Part shown: in pieces, positions 45,199 to 55,684 of the stretch
How the letters are laid out: the number at the start of each line of letters is the position of its first letter
How positions within the stretch are numbered: position 1 is the stretch's first letter
Assembly: GCA_012656075.1 (NCBI GenBank)
Contig: JAAKBF010000151.1
Span: forward strand, 682,001-746,000
Direction: 5' to 3'
Origin: Phytophthora hibernalis
Taxonomy: Eukaryota > Oomycota > Peronosporomycetes > Peronosporales > Peronosporaceae
Length of the DNA stretch: 64,000 nucleotides
Notes under the pieces: generated by a model
Databases searched by the model: none
The model's input: the letters and a program-made list of their open reading frames with translations, nothing else
Told to the model about the DNA's origin: nothing
Program-made: the position numbers and the translations under genes

Positions 45199-46057
45199 AT
45201 GGAACTAGAGCAACTTGATGTTGTGAGTCGCTGCATCGGCAAGACGTTAACACCGCAGGAGCGGTCCAATCTTGAACTGGGTATGCTCAAGCGCAGCGCC
45301 ACGGAGATTTTCCTGTCATTGCGCTTCTGGGGACGCATCTCAGGCGAGACGCAGGACTATTTGGTGGCTGTGGCCGTGCTGCCCGGCAAGGACTACCCCA
45401 AGAAGAAGTTTTACTTCTGGTAGGTTGCAATGACTATTTTCTTGCTTTGTGATGCATTGACACTTACCTTTTGTCTAGTACCAACTCGTCACCGGAGCTG
45501 CAGCAGTTCCCGCAGCTCAACAAGAAGAAGAGCGCGATGGCGGCTGCGCTCACCTCCAGACTCAAGGGAGACCCGGCGTTCCTGCTCAGTGACTCAGGAG
45601 AGAACCACGAGGAAGGCGACGCTCCGTTCTACGAGTTGGACAGACTGGCGCACATCGTGGAGGAGATCGACCACGCCACGTCGGTCGTACCTCTGGGAGC
45701 CTTTGTCGTGTCCCCATTGCACCAAGTCATTGCCAACCCTCGTTTCACGGCCTCACGTGGGACCAGTCGCTGCAGCTCTACAATTTCTTCCACTTCCGCC
45801 ACCCGGACTTGCCGGAACGCGCACAGATCATCGAGAATGCCGACGGGTTGGTACGCGCCGGTGACTTCTTCGACCCGCTGATTCAGGATCTGGACGGCGC
45901 GTGGGTCATTTCCAAGGACAACAGCGGCAGCTACACGACCTTACGCAACTACGTGTACCCGGGGACCTTCTGTTTCCATCGACCTGAGTCAGCGCACTAC
46001 GGCAGCGTTTACTTCGGAGATGGTCGAAAGAACCCGGACATCGCATTCATGATCTAG
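45199..46057 (+). CDS. RSPH9: Radial spoke head protein 9 (flagellar axoneme)
   Basis: Two exons (45199-45419, 45479-46057) encode ~265 residues, the usual size. The start MELEQLDVVSRCIGKTLTPQER, then RFWGRISGETQDYLVAVAV, KKKFYFC, IVEEIDHATSVVPLGAFV, the FTGLTWDQSLQLYNFFHFR region, and GAWVISKD with VYPGTFCFHRPESAHYGSVYFG are diagnostic for RSPH9. The frame changes at GG 45749-45750; one more G gives continuous reading. RSPH9 sits in the radial spoke head and transmits signals from the central pair to dynein arms, so a motile 9+2 flagellum (zoospores) is expected. The upstream in-frame region has no better ATG. It is convergent with the helicase gene, 244 bp away. Confidence 0.95.
45420..45478 (+). 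other. Intron of the RSPH9 gene (59 bp)
   Basis: Donor GTAGGT, acceptor GTCTAG. Joins KKKFYF-C to TNSSPELQQFPQL; without splicing the reading stops directly at TAG 45421. Confidence 0.9.
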
Positions 46058-46301
46058 GGACGAACTGTGAACAGCACCAGATCTTCCGTTGCACCAAACA
46101 CAGGCAATTCATTACGTTACTACCCACTTCGTCCCCTCTTTGACTGCCCTGGTGTTTTCATATGTCGTGCAACTCGTAAAACACGGAGCCGAATGATGAT
46201 TCTCAACATGCAAGCCTGTTCGGCAGCACCATAGTCCTCCTCCACACAAGCCAAAATTATCATCGCCGGCACAGTTTGCCTTCCTCCGCATCGTAACAAG
46301 C

Positions 46302-48418
46302 TTACGTGTGAAGGCGGTTGAGGAAGAACGACAGATCACGGACATTCGACGACGACTTCACCTTAGTTGTTCGATAGATCGAATTCAACGAATCATCCAA
46401 TAGTTGTTGCTCCAGGAGCGTCTGACACGCGCTAAAAGCCGCAGAGGCTCTAGCACCGGCCTTCGAAGGCATGGGATCCCCACGGAACGTTTCCAGCCCC
46501 AGCTCCATAGGAAGGTTAAGCTCAGCCCTGAACACACAATTTCCGCCATAGCGCACCTCCGAGATCGTATACAGCCGCTTCACGTCAACAGTGAACAACT
46601 TGCTCGGCAACGACTGACAAAACTGGTTGATACAGGTAATGCTGCTATCCAGATCCAGCACAGCACCAGTGGACTCGATCTCAATCTTGGGCACCACACC
46701 ACTCATCATTTCGGCTGCAACAGAACGTGGCTTCTGCTGGATTGTCTCGACCTTTTCCCGCGAAAACTCAAGCTTGTTGATCACGTCCACTTCGCTAACC
46801 TTTTGCTTGTAGTAGACCTCATGGCTCAAATCGTTTTCTTCTGCCAAGTAGTACACAATACCATCTTCGTGACGAGCACGGCCTTTCAATTGGACCAGCA
46901 TGCGTGCAGTTTCAACGCGGTCCATCACGACGATCAAGCCGCATTGAGGAAAATCAACACCTTCCACAGATACAGCGGTGGAAACCAAAACACGAGTGGA
47001 GCCAGATTCGAACTGCTCCAGCGTCGTCTCCATCTTGGGCAATAGGAAAGACGCAGTGTCACTGCGTGAAGATCGCCCAAGAATACTCGCAAATATCTGG
47101 AGTGCTGGGATTTCGTCCAATTCCAGGTCGCTCGAGTCCACAGGAACCTCTTCATTGTCGGGCTCATCTGTGTCTTCCATTATAGGAGCGAACTTTTCGT
47201 TAAAGAAGTCCGACAACACGCGGCATTCCGACCGGGTGTTCACAAAGACGATTCCTTGTAGATCAAGGCGGGGCCGTTTGCTGTCTTCCTGTTTTCCACC
47301 CTGGCCAGCAGGTGCAGCACCGTCAACACCTTCACTGTCCGAGATGTCACTATTATCCAGCTCGATTCCAGCTACCTCCTCGACCTTGGCCTCGTCGTCA
47401 AATAGCTGCGCACGCAAGATCTCCTCCACTTTCTCCACCTTCCCCGTGCACGCAAAGTTGCACCCAGAGCGCTTGGCACCAAGCAGTAACATCGTCTTCA
47501 CTGCATCCCTGTCCAGCCCAAACATACTACCGGGGACCGTAATCAGCAGCGACGCCGCAATCGCCAGTCGATGGATCTCCAACTCGGCGAAGCGGTAGTA
47601 GCACCACGGGCCCAGATTCTTGTAGATGGTGACGCACTTGAGCGCGAACTTGTTCTTCACCTTGGCCAGCTTGGTCGGGTCCGTGGCCGCATCGCTCTTG
47701 CCTTTCTTCACCATCTTCTCGAACACGGCCATGACCTTCACCTCCTCCAGCTCCTTCTGGATGGCCTCGTAGACCCAGCCTTCCTTCGTCTCTTCCTTCC
47801 CCACGGCTTCTGCACAGGGTACGTCTCGAACACCATGGGAGCAGCAGCAGCGAACGCGGCGATCTGGCTCTTGTCCAGCTCCACCTTCTTCATCTCAGCG
47901 TGGAGTTTCTCTGCGCAGTGTCGCGTCGGACACGCCGTGGTGCCGAAGACGCGGGGCATAGCACTGGGCTCCTGCTGGTTGAACATCTTGATGACCTGCG
48001 CGTACGGGTGGCGCTTGGTCACGTGGTGGCACTCGTCGAACACGAGCAGATTCATGCGACTGAGCGTCACGTAGCCCTTGAGCAGCACGTTGCGCACGAT
48101 CTCGGGAGTGCACACGAACACGCGCGTGAGGCTGAGCTCGCGCGCCCACTGGTTCGCGTCCCACAGGTCGGCGGTGCTGCCGCAGTACGCGTTGACGCGC
48201 AGTGTGCTCGTCTGGCGGATCTTGGCCGTGATCTGCACCACCAACTGCCGCGTGGGGCCATAAAGAAGGCGCGCTTGTCCCCGAATAGTCCTGCTCACTC
48301 AGCAGCGCGATGGCCAGGAACGTCTTGCCGATGCCCGTTTCCCCACCATCACCACGTTCTTCTCGCGAGCCAGCTCCAGGATCTCGCGCTGGAACGCGCG
48401 CAACTCGACCTGCTGCAT
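46302..48418 (-). CDS. Dicer-type helicase with dimerisation domain, lacking RNase III
   Basis: About 700 residues. The start at 48418 (MQQVELRAFQREILELAREKN) is the first ATG after a minus-strand 'ttgtcag' that could be a splice acceptor, so an upstream exon is possible. Superfamily 2 helicase motifs: a GETGIGKT Walker A (read across C4 48341-48344), APTRQL, FVCTPEIV, DECH at about 48030, GTTACPT, then helicase C with GIVFVNTRSE, RVLVSTAVSVEGVDF and QLKGRARH. The C-terminal 46360-46640 matches the Dicer dimerisation domain (INQFCQSLP ... RYGGNCVFRAELNLP ... KAGARASAAFSACQTLLE). The stop at 46302 leaves no PAZ, RNase III or dsRNA-binding domain. Frame changes at 48341-48344, 48279-48282, 48254-48257 and about 47805 are each fixed by one base. 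A role in small-RNA production, alone or with a separate RNase III protein, is inference. Confidence 0.88.
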
Positions 48419-48610
48419 CTTGATCTGCGGTCCAATTCGATACTGACAACGTTGTCAACGGCCCCCAGGTTTTGAAGCAGTGTGATTGGGCAGAAATGAT
48501 TCGCATGAAATTCCAGCTACTTATTCAGAGTGGCAGGTTCATTTGTATGAAATTATCTTTTGTGCAGCATAAGTTTATACAGGCTACTTGAAAAACGTTC
48601 GAGGCGACTT

Positions 48611-51600
48611 TCAAGTTGAAGTTAGTGTAGCTATGTTACTTCTTGCCTTTTTCTTGGGCTTGCCGGACGGACGCTTGCCGCCCTTCCTGCCGCCTGCGTT
48701 GGGACCATGTAGGCCTGAAGCTGAGATCTTGACGGGGCCGACCATACAGTTCACCAGCTCGTTCTCGAGGATGCAACGCATGAGCTCGCGCTGCACCACG
48801 ACCGGGTTCACGTCCGGTTGGGCCTCGTCGTCCGCTTCGCTCTGCTGGTGCGGCGCGCCAGCCTTGTTCCCGTCCTTCTCGTCCTTGAAATTGGACGTGA
48901 AGAAGTGCTCCATCGCCTGCTTAGCCGCCTTGCCCTTCTTCTGGCTGCCGGGTGTGAGCTTCACCTTGTACTTGTACTTGGTCAGCGAGGCGTACGGCGC
49001 GCACATGGGCATTGCGAACAGCACGAGATCGTTCGGCAACGGCTCGCCCGTGAACGCGTCGAAGAAGTCGACGCCCTCAGCTTCGTCTTCCTGTTCCTCC
49101 AAGAACTTTTCCTTCTTCTGGCGCTGCTGGCGAATATACTCCTCACTCGCCTCGGGCTTGGTATCCGTAGTGCTCTCACCGTCTTCATCCTCGGACTCGA
49201 CAGAGTCGTTATCCTTGCTGTGCTCTTCGTCCTCCTGGTCGTCTTCAACCACGTGGCCCAGGGCTTCCATACGCAACCTACGGTCATCATCGTCCTGGTC
49301 TGCGTACTTCTTCTTCATCTTTTCATCTTGCCTTTCTTACCCCGGACGCTCTTCTTCTGCTGAGGAGCCGGAGGTTGACCCTTGTCTTTGCCATTTGACA
49401 GCTTCTGCTTTGCCGGGGACTGCTCGTCTACCGATTCCTCACGAGCTGGTGCTTTGCCCTTCTTCAGGTCACGTCGTTCCTTCGCAGTCAAATGTTTCTT
49501 ACCATCGCGCTGCGATTGCTGGGAGGATTCCTCTTCATCTTCTTCATCTTGTTTGTTTTCCTGAACGGCGATCACTTCCTTCTTAGCAGCTTGAGTTTTA
49601 CGCTGCTGCTGCTTACTGCCATCGTCAGGCTTCGTTGTTGCAGCATCCTTCTCTTGATCGGCTGATGCTGCGTTGTCAGCTTGAGGTGCGCTTTGCTCTT
49701 CATCCTCATCATCCTCTCCAAAGGTCTCCGACGCTTGCAGTGCCCTTCCGCCACCTTGACGCCCGTGATTGCTGATACAGCTCTCGTCGATACGGAAAAG
49801 AATTGCCAAGCCCATCTCGAGTCGGGACGGTTGGATGTAGTTCTTCTTGCCGCGAATCATAAAACTTCCTGTGCTGAGGTATTCGCCTGCAGGAGCGGTC
49901 TTAGAGACTTGGTCAGCGTGAACCCAGTACGCACCGGCAATTACCTGGCTAGTCCATGCGTTACTACGGCATACACTCATGCACCCTGCCTGTTCAAGCG
50001 TAGCCACTGGAATCGGAGGTAATTCCTGGGTCTTTTATGCTTCACAGTTGCGTGATTGCGCACGATACAAGTAGCAGCACCGTGAAGGTCGGCGTGGACA
50101 TACGCGTCACCCTTGCGCAGGTAACGTTTCACGAGCAGCTCATTCTGGTGAGCATCTTTTCCTGCCACCACCAGGTATTTCTCATTCGTGAGAAACCAGT
50201 GGAATTTCTCGAACCAGAGCGTTTTACGTCGTTGGTAGATCACGTTGCGTTTTGTTTGCTGCTTTTCCAACGTCTTTTTGGTGTTCTTCTCGGCCAATGC
50301 GATTGCCTTGTCAGTAGCCTCTGTGGCCTTCTGCACCTTCGCACCTGCCTTCTTTTTCTTGGTGTAAATTTCACGGGCATTCGCAAGTGGCGATAGTGCC
50401 AAGTCAATCCAGATAACATGTGCCTGCTGATCCTCCTCGCCAGTACCGTCACCTCCATCGTCACCACCTCCGTCATCATCGTCGTCGCAAAGCAAGATAG
50501 CCACGCGATTGTGCTCCAAGTCTAGCTGGTGAATTAGGCTTGCCACGGGGTTGCCGTTCTTTGTTCGTAACGCACAAGTTCTTCCAGACCACGCCAATCC
50601 ATTCCACTGGCCAACGCACTACGAATCACCAGAAGGACGTTCTCTACATCCTGCTGGTTGGCTTCAATAAGCCGCGCGTCCTGGAAACTTTGCTCTTGAA
50701 CCTCGCGCAATTGAGCGAGCTGCTGCTGCTGGTTCTTCTTAAGCTTCGCAAGTTTGTTCTCCGCCGCAAGCTGAGCGCTCTGTTTTGCCACCTCAGCAGT
50801 CTCGGCCTCGAAGCGTGAAAAGTATTCATCCACTGCCTCGTCAAACGTGTCAAAGCTGCGCACCTTCTTGTGTGCTTGCAGGTGCTGGGCATACAGAAAC
50901 GGCGTAAACTCCTCAAATTGCACCGGTGCGCTCTCGTCCGCGGAATCCTTCAGGATGATGAATCCGCACTTTTGAGAAGAGACAGACGACTCTTTGGCGA
51001 CAGCTACAGTAGCTTCCTCATCGTCTTCATTGTCGCCCTCTGCATCATCGTTCTGGATAGGAACGGGTCCATTCACCGAGATCTGTTCATTCTGAAGTCT
51101 CCCCAGTAACTTCCAGCCTTCTTGGATCTCAGCCAGCAAGGCAGTCAACTTGTCGTCGCCCAGCGCCGTAAATTCCGCAGCGTTCTTGAGCTTCAACGTA
51201 GGCGAAATGCCCGCGCCCACCAGACAGTGCTCGATAATGACCGGACCCAGGCCGCCGAACGTCGAGTCCTTGACGAGCAGCAGCTGCTTGATCGTCTGCG
51301 CCTTCTTCTTCTTTTGCGTCTTGCCGGGCAGCGCCACCGCCGCCTTGGCCTCCTGCAGCTCGAACCACCTGTTTACAAACTCCTCGAGCTGCGCAGTGGT
51401 CTGGATACTGCGCTGCTTCTCCTGGTCTCCGAGCAGCTGCACCGGGTACTCCTGCTTGACTGCCATCTTGACGTTCTCGTCGAAGCGGTGCGTGCGTAGC
51501 AGCGACAGGATGCGGTAGCTGCTGTCCGTGAGGATGATGTTGCCCGAGGCGTAGAGCTCCAGGATGAGGTGGCACTGCAGCGCGTCCTGGCCGAACGTCA

Positions 51601-51937
51601 GGTCCACGACGCGGTCGCCTTCCAGCTGCGTGAGCGCCGAGAGTCTCTTGCCGCGCAGGTGTTTGCGTAGCTTCATGGTGAACTGACTGGGCAGAGCACT
51701 GCCGGCCTTGGCGTCGCGCGCGTATTTGCTCGTGTGGAAGCGCACGCCCGACTCGAGCAGCAGGAACACCTTGGGGAACGGCGGCTGGTGCAGCTTGAGG
51801 ATGTACGTCTTGGCCGCGCCCGCGTCGCCCTGGCCCTGCACGTCGTAGATGTTGGTCACGCGCATGTTGACGACGTTGGCGCGGATGCTTCCCACCATCG
51901 CGTGGATGTCGTCGATGGACATGCGCGTCTTCTTCAT
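48611..51937 (-). CDS. NEMF: NEMF / Rqc2-like ribosome quality control factor
   Basis: About 1,110 residues. NFACT-N starts at MKKTRMSIDDIHAMVGSIRANVVNMRVTNIYD, with ESGVRFHTSKYARD and FGQDALQCHLILELYASGNIIL. A coiled-coil arm around 50650-50850 is followed by the middle part (DWRGLEELVRYEQ). The NFACT-R domain has YQRRKTLWFEKFHWFLTNEKYLVVAGKDAHQNE and DAYVHADLHGA (50300-50080), then YWVHADQVSKTAPAGEYLSTGSFMIRGKKN. Acidic/basic linkers and an NFACT-C region with VDFFDAFTGEPLPNDLVLFAMPMCAPY complete it. NEMF binds peptidyl-tRNA-blocked 60S subunits, recruits the Ltn1 ligase and directs C-terminal tailing. Frame changes at T3 50560-50562, G3 50028-50030 and T4 49320-49323 are each fixed by one base. 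It lies 193 bp upstream of the helicase on the same strand. No introns seen. Confidence 0.95.
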
Positions 51938-54018
51938 GGCGGACGAGCGTGGATTGGATCGGTTGGGTTGATAGAGCTCCGTCTCGGGGATTATTGGAAT
52001 GTGTGCGAGACACTAACCTGGTGTTCCGCACATAATGATGTAGCGTTAGCCATCTTCATGACTTCAACGACGCATTTCAGCGTTGCATTACGTGTAGTAC
52101 TACAACGTGAACAAGTACATGTATTCATGTCTTGTGCTCATCGTCGCACTCGTGTACCATATATAGCTCGAAGGCAATTACGCGACAGCCAACCGCGATT
52201 CAAAACTACCACGAGGAGCGTTTTGCGAGCAAGCCTTTTCATTGCGGAAGCTTACAGACGGAAATGTTCGCATGCTCGACAACGGTAGAAGGCGTGTACT
52301 GGTACTCGGCGGTTGGATAAAGAAACAGGGATACCGAAGGGACCCAACAAAGCGGATGGACTCCACCGGAAGCCGACCCAGTATTGGACAGCAATACATG
52401 TACCGTGGCCTCCATGTGAGTGTATGTGCTATCTGTCTGTATTCAAGAAGCCCGACGATCGCCAATTTTGGATCGCAGGACACGCTGCTGCAAAGTGCGA
52501 TGCCACAATCGCGACGGCAAACGATCTGATTGCAAACGGAGGCACATCAGGTAATACTCCAGGAGCACGATGGCTTCGAGGGCGGACGCGCCTGCATTGC
52601 CTTGTCGGAGAGTCGCATCGCGCGCAGGCCAAACTTTGGCGTGTCGGCGCGGCCCATCCTCTGGATTCTGCGTGTTGGACGGAGCCGGGCCAAATTCGGA
52701 AACGTACTTAGCGTGACAACTACAACATGCTTGCTCTGCTGGAAGCTCGACTCGTATCTCAAGAGCGCCACCACCCCGCAATCCAACCCAACACGGAGGG
52801 CTTTCACTGAATGGCCCCACCGAAGTCACCGGTTAGCGAAAACGACGCCCACATTCTCTCCGCCCCTTAGTTGTGAACGGCTATCCGCGTTGAAGTTCTT
52901 CAACTTGCGCGACCGACATAACGAATCGGAATGACGATCTTCGGTATGTAACGGGCGTTCTGTACTGTACGAATCGACTGGTCAGTAGCGCTCCGCAGCC
53001 GTTTCTCCTAGCCTATGCGTATTATGCAGCCACTTGGCGCGACGGCGTGTTCACCTGTTGATACCGGTACATGACATGTATTAATATGTACGTGTATCGG
53101 CACGACATTGCTGAGGCGCGGATGGCTGCCATCATGGCAGCACCATGCTGCCAGCGCGCTCGCAGGATTTCAGGGTGCGAAGCCGTGTTCGAAGCTGCCG
53201 AGGCTGCCGCGCACCACCCATCCCGCCTGAACGCGAATGGAAAACTTCCCGACGAGGCCTCGCTCACCGAGCGCCTTCCTCTGTCCTGCCGCCGCACTCT
53301 CTCTGCATTTGCGCGTGTTACGATTGCTGTGCATCCAATCATATCATTCAAACTGTGACGCAGGCTGCGGCAACAACCCGGTTCACTCACGGCGTTCTCC
53401 AACAACAATGGAGACCGTCTTCTCTGCTAACCAAGCGCCGCGAGATCAGCTCCGCAGATCGCTCACGGAGCTATTCACTGTCTCGCCCAAAGGTTCCGCT
53501 TCTCGATGCACGATTTGCCAGATGAACACTGTTCATTGAACAGCTTTGCCGACTCGGCAGCCGAGCGCAGCCAAAAAGTCTTTCGTGATGTGTGGACACC
53601 TGGAATCAAGGTGCCTCCGGCTTTCTGCGCCGGGGATACGGACGTTGCTGTTGCCACGGGTGACTACATTAATCACAGTCTGTTCTTCCCAGTGTTTTTG
53701 CCCCTTTAATGCATGTATCCGGTAATCACTTGTAAGTGTGGACCACGCTTTGAAACCGGTGGCAGCAAACATTTCGAGTCTCACTTCACAGCTTTCCCGT
53801 GTTGTCGTTGGCGGCCGTGTCGGGTTCATCAGCTCATCGTTGAGCGAACACGGCTTTGACCGCGGAGACCTAGGGTTTTGTATGCGCGGCTGGACCTCCA
53901 ACGGATCCCTCCTGGAGACTCCACTCTCCCAACATGCGAGTCATGGCGGCATGATTCATTTACAAACTCGCCATCAACTAGCGAAGTGGTCCATCAAAGT
54001 CATCTCGAAAACAAAACC
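51938..54018. other. Gene-poor interval between NEMF and the membrane protein gene
   Basis: Plus-strand frames at 52242-52529, 52313-52711, 53071-53358 and 53506-53709 and minus-strand frames at 52443-52829, 53022-53408 and 53533-53901 overlap each other and show no recognisable domain. Cys residues in MCYLSVFKKPDDRQFWIAGHAAAKCDA (52400-52500) could hint at a decayed zinc-binding ORF, but I cannot support it. The 5' end presumably holds the NEMF promoter. Confidence 0.35.
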
Positions 54019-54815
54019 ATGCCAGGCGTTTCTCCACGTAACTCGCACTACTCGGTCCAAATGACCCCGCGGCAGCCGGAGGTGCTGCTGCACGACGGCC
54101 ATGAGCTGGCCACTTGGGAAAAAGGGCTTGAGATTGGGCGCGTTGTGTCCTTCTTCCTCGGCTCGCTGCTCTTCCTCGTCGGCTCCATCTACTTCTACCC
54201 GAAGTATGTGGTTATGTGGGACGGCGACGCCGGCCTCTTCGGCAGCTGGTGCTTCGTGGTCGGCTGCATCATGTTCTTCACCGGTGCCAACCTGGACTTC
54301 ATCCAGGCCATTCGCTACAACCACGGCACACAGCTGCGTCAGGTACTGCGTGCGTTCAACGCGCTCTGCAACTACATGGCCGCGTCTATCTTCATCCTCG
54401 GCGCGCTCTACTTCCTGCCGACGTGGTATGCCAAGGCCCCGAGCTCGGCTGCTGGGCCTTCATCATCGGCAGCATCCTGTTCTGCATCGCCGCCCTCGTC
54501 GAGCTCCTCTTCATCTGCATGACCCACGAAGACCCGCGCGTCACCGGCTTCAAGATCAAGAACGCCGCCTGCTGGGCCACCGTGGCTGCGCTCGGCACGT
54601 TCATCGGCGCGCTCCTCTTCACTATCGGCAGCTGGTACTACCTTCCCCGGTATATCAACCGCGTCGACGACGGCACGTACTACATGAACAAGGCCATCAC
54701 GTTCTACGTGGTCGGCAGTTGCTTCTTCCTCATCAACAGCTTCGCGTTGATCCCCGACGTGCGTCGCTCCATCACTGCCACCGCACGGAAAAACGACCTG
54801 GACAGCAAGGTCTAA
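54019..54815 (+). CDS. Multi-pass membrane protein with YrhK-like repeats
   Basis: About 265 residues. The start at 54019 (MPGVSPRNSHYSVQ) is chosen because it begins just before the conserved part. Two or three copies of a membrane unit recur: IGRVVSFFLGSLLFLVGSIYFYP ... GSWCFVVGCIMFFTGANLDFIQA; MAASIFILGALYFLPTW ... GCWAFIIGSILFCIAALVELL; and FIGALLFTIGSWYYLPRY ... FYVVGSCFFLINSFA. The 'GS..F..GS' helix followed by 'G.W.F..GS..F...A..D' is the pattern of the YrhK domain, a bacterial and protist membrane module of unknown function. The frame changes at C4 54437-54440; one more C gives a stop at 54815. I cannot assign a transport or signalling role. Confidence 0.75.
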
Positions 54816-55342
54816 CTTATAATGTAATTGTGCAAAACTCGGCGCGAAGCAAGCGCCGTGTAGTGATCTGTTCGCTTACTCTTCTTCCTATTCTTCGTGT
54901 TCGTCCTCCCCACTCTGACTTGCATAACGTGTCGAAACGGTTTTCTAAGTTTAGCTCGATACTGAATATATAACCACATGTACCGTAGACGTCACACGCT
55001 ATTGAAGTTGGACATTCGAACGGCGGCATTTACGGCGCTGTTCGCCATCCTGGTATCGGAATCTCTACGTGCAGCCACTTCACCGACGGCGCCGCACAAG
55101 GAACTTCCTTACACTCGGAGGAAGCGGTGCTCAACGGACCATGCGTTTCACGTGCAGCGAGCATTTTGATAGTAGACACGCGCACAAAGCACTGTTTTGT
55201 TTGTTTTTAAAACAGTAGACACGTGAAGTCACTCCGCAGGCAGACGTGCCCTAGAAAGAGGACACTCCCGCGACGGTGGCATCTGCACGGGAGACGATAC
55301 ATGCAAGCCCCTAAACTGTATTCGCAAGCCCACCAAAAATAT
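54816..55342. other. Intergenic region up to the hAT-like element
   Basis: A 63-codon plus frame at 54978-55169 starts MYRRRHTLLKLDIRTAAFTALFAILVSESLRAA, which could be a short signal-peptide-like or random ORF. There is no further support. 55190-55220 has a small 'agtagacacg' direct repeat around poly-T. Confidence 0.3.
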
Positions 55343-55396
55343 TACATCGAAGATGTGGTCCCTTGAGCCAAGCCTCGGACGAGCAAAGTGGGAGCA
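55343..55396 (+). repeat. Left terminal inverted repeat of the hAT-like element
   Basis: TACATCGA(A)GATGTGG plus CAAGCCT(C)G(G)ACGAGCA and a G-rich tail; counterpart at about 60356-60407 in reverse orientation. The first 13 bases are themselves nearly palindromic (ACATC..GATGT). Confidence 0.7.
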
Positions 55397-55413
55397 CTGC
55401 TCCCTGGAAAAAG

Positions 55414-55463
55414 GAGGAGCACAAAAACCTCGCGAGCACTGCTCGTGAGGTTTTGTGCTCCTC
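55414..55463. repeat. Subterminal hairpin, ~23-bp arms
   Basis: gaggagcacaaaaacctcgc / gaggttttgtgctcctc pair with one bulge and one mismatch around a short loop. It lies just inside the left end of the hAT-like element and could be a transposase-binding or terminator-like structure. Confidence 0.75.
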
Positions 55464-55540
55464 TTAGAGGCTCATTGCACAAATCGTGTTCTGCAGAGGA
55501 GCAGAAGCACTTTGCGGCACCCTTGCGCTTGTGCTCCTTC

Positions 55541-55586
55541 AGAAAATATAATTTGCGGTGATAAGAAAATATAATTTGCGGTGATT
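55541..55586. repeat. Two-copy 23-bp tandem repeat
   Basis: agaaaatataatttgcggtg appears at 55541 and 55564, each followed by 'at'. It lies about 100 bp upstream of the coiled-coil ORF, so it may be part of its promoter. Confidence 0.85.
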
Positions 55587-55684
55587 GGACATTAATCCGC
55601 TTCACTCAGCCGAGATATTTGCAAAGCTCAGTCGAATATTTACAAGATCTCGAGACGGTGGGAAAATCGCCTCCGTCCAACACG

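Noticed and set aside
33979..51937. Calling the lipase, symporter, GBP, helicase and NEMF genes pseudogenes because of frame breaks
   Set aside because: Every break but one (GBP near 42870) needs exactly one added base, most in short runs; family motifs and catalytic residues are conserved throughout and no nonsense substitutions occur within them.
52313..52829. Overlapping frames on both strands, one with spaced Cys/His residues
   Set aside because: Spacing fits no zinc-finger class and neither strand gives a clear family pattern.
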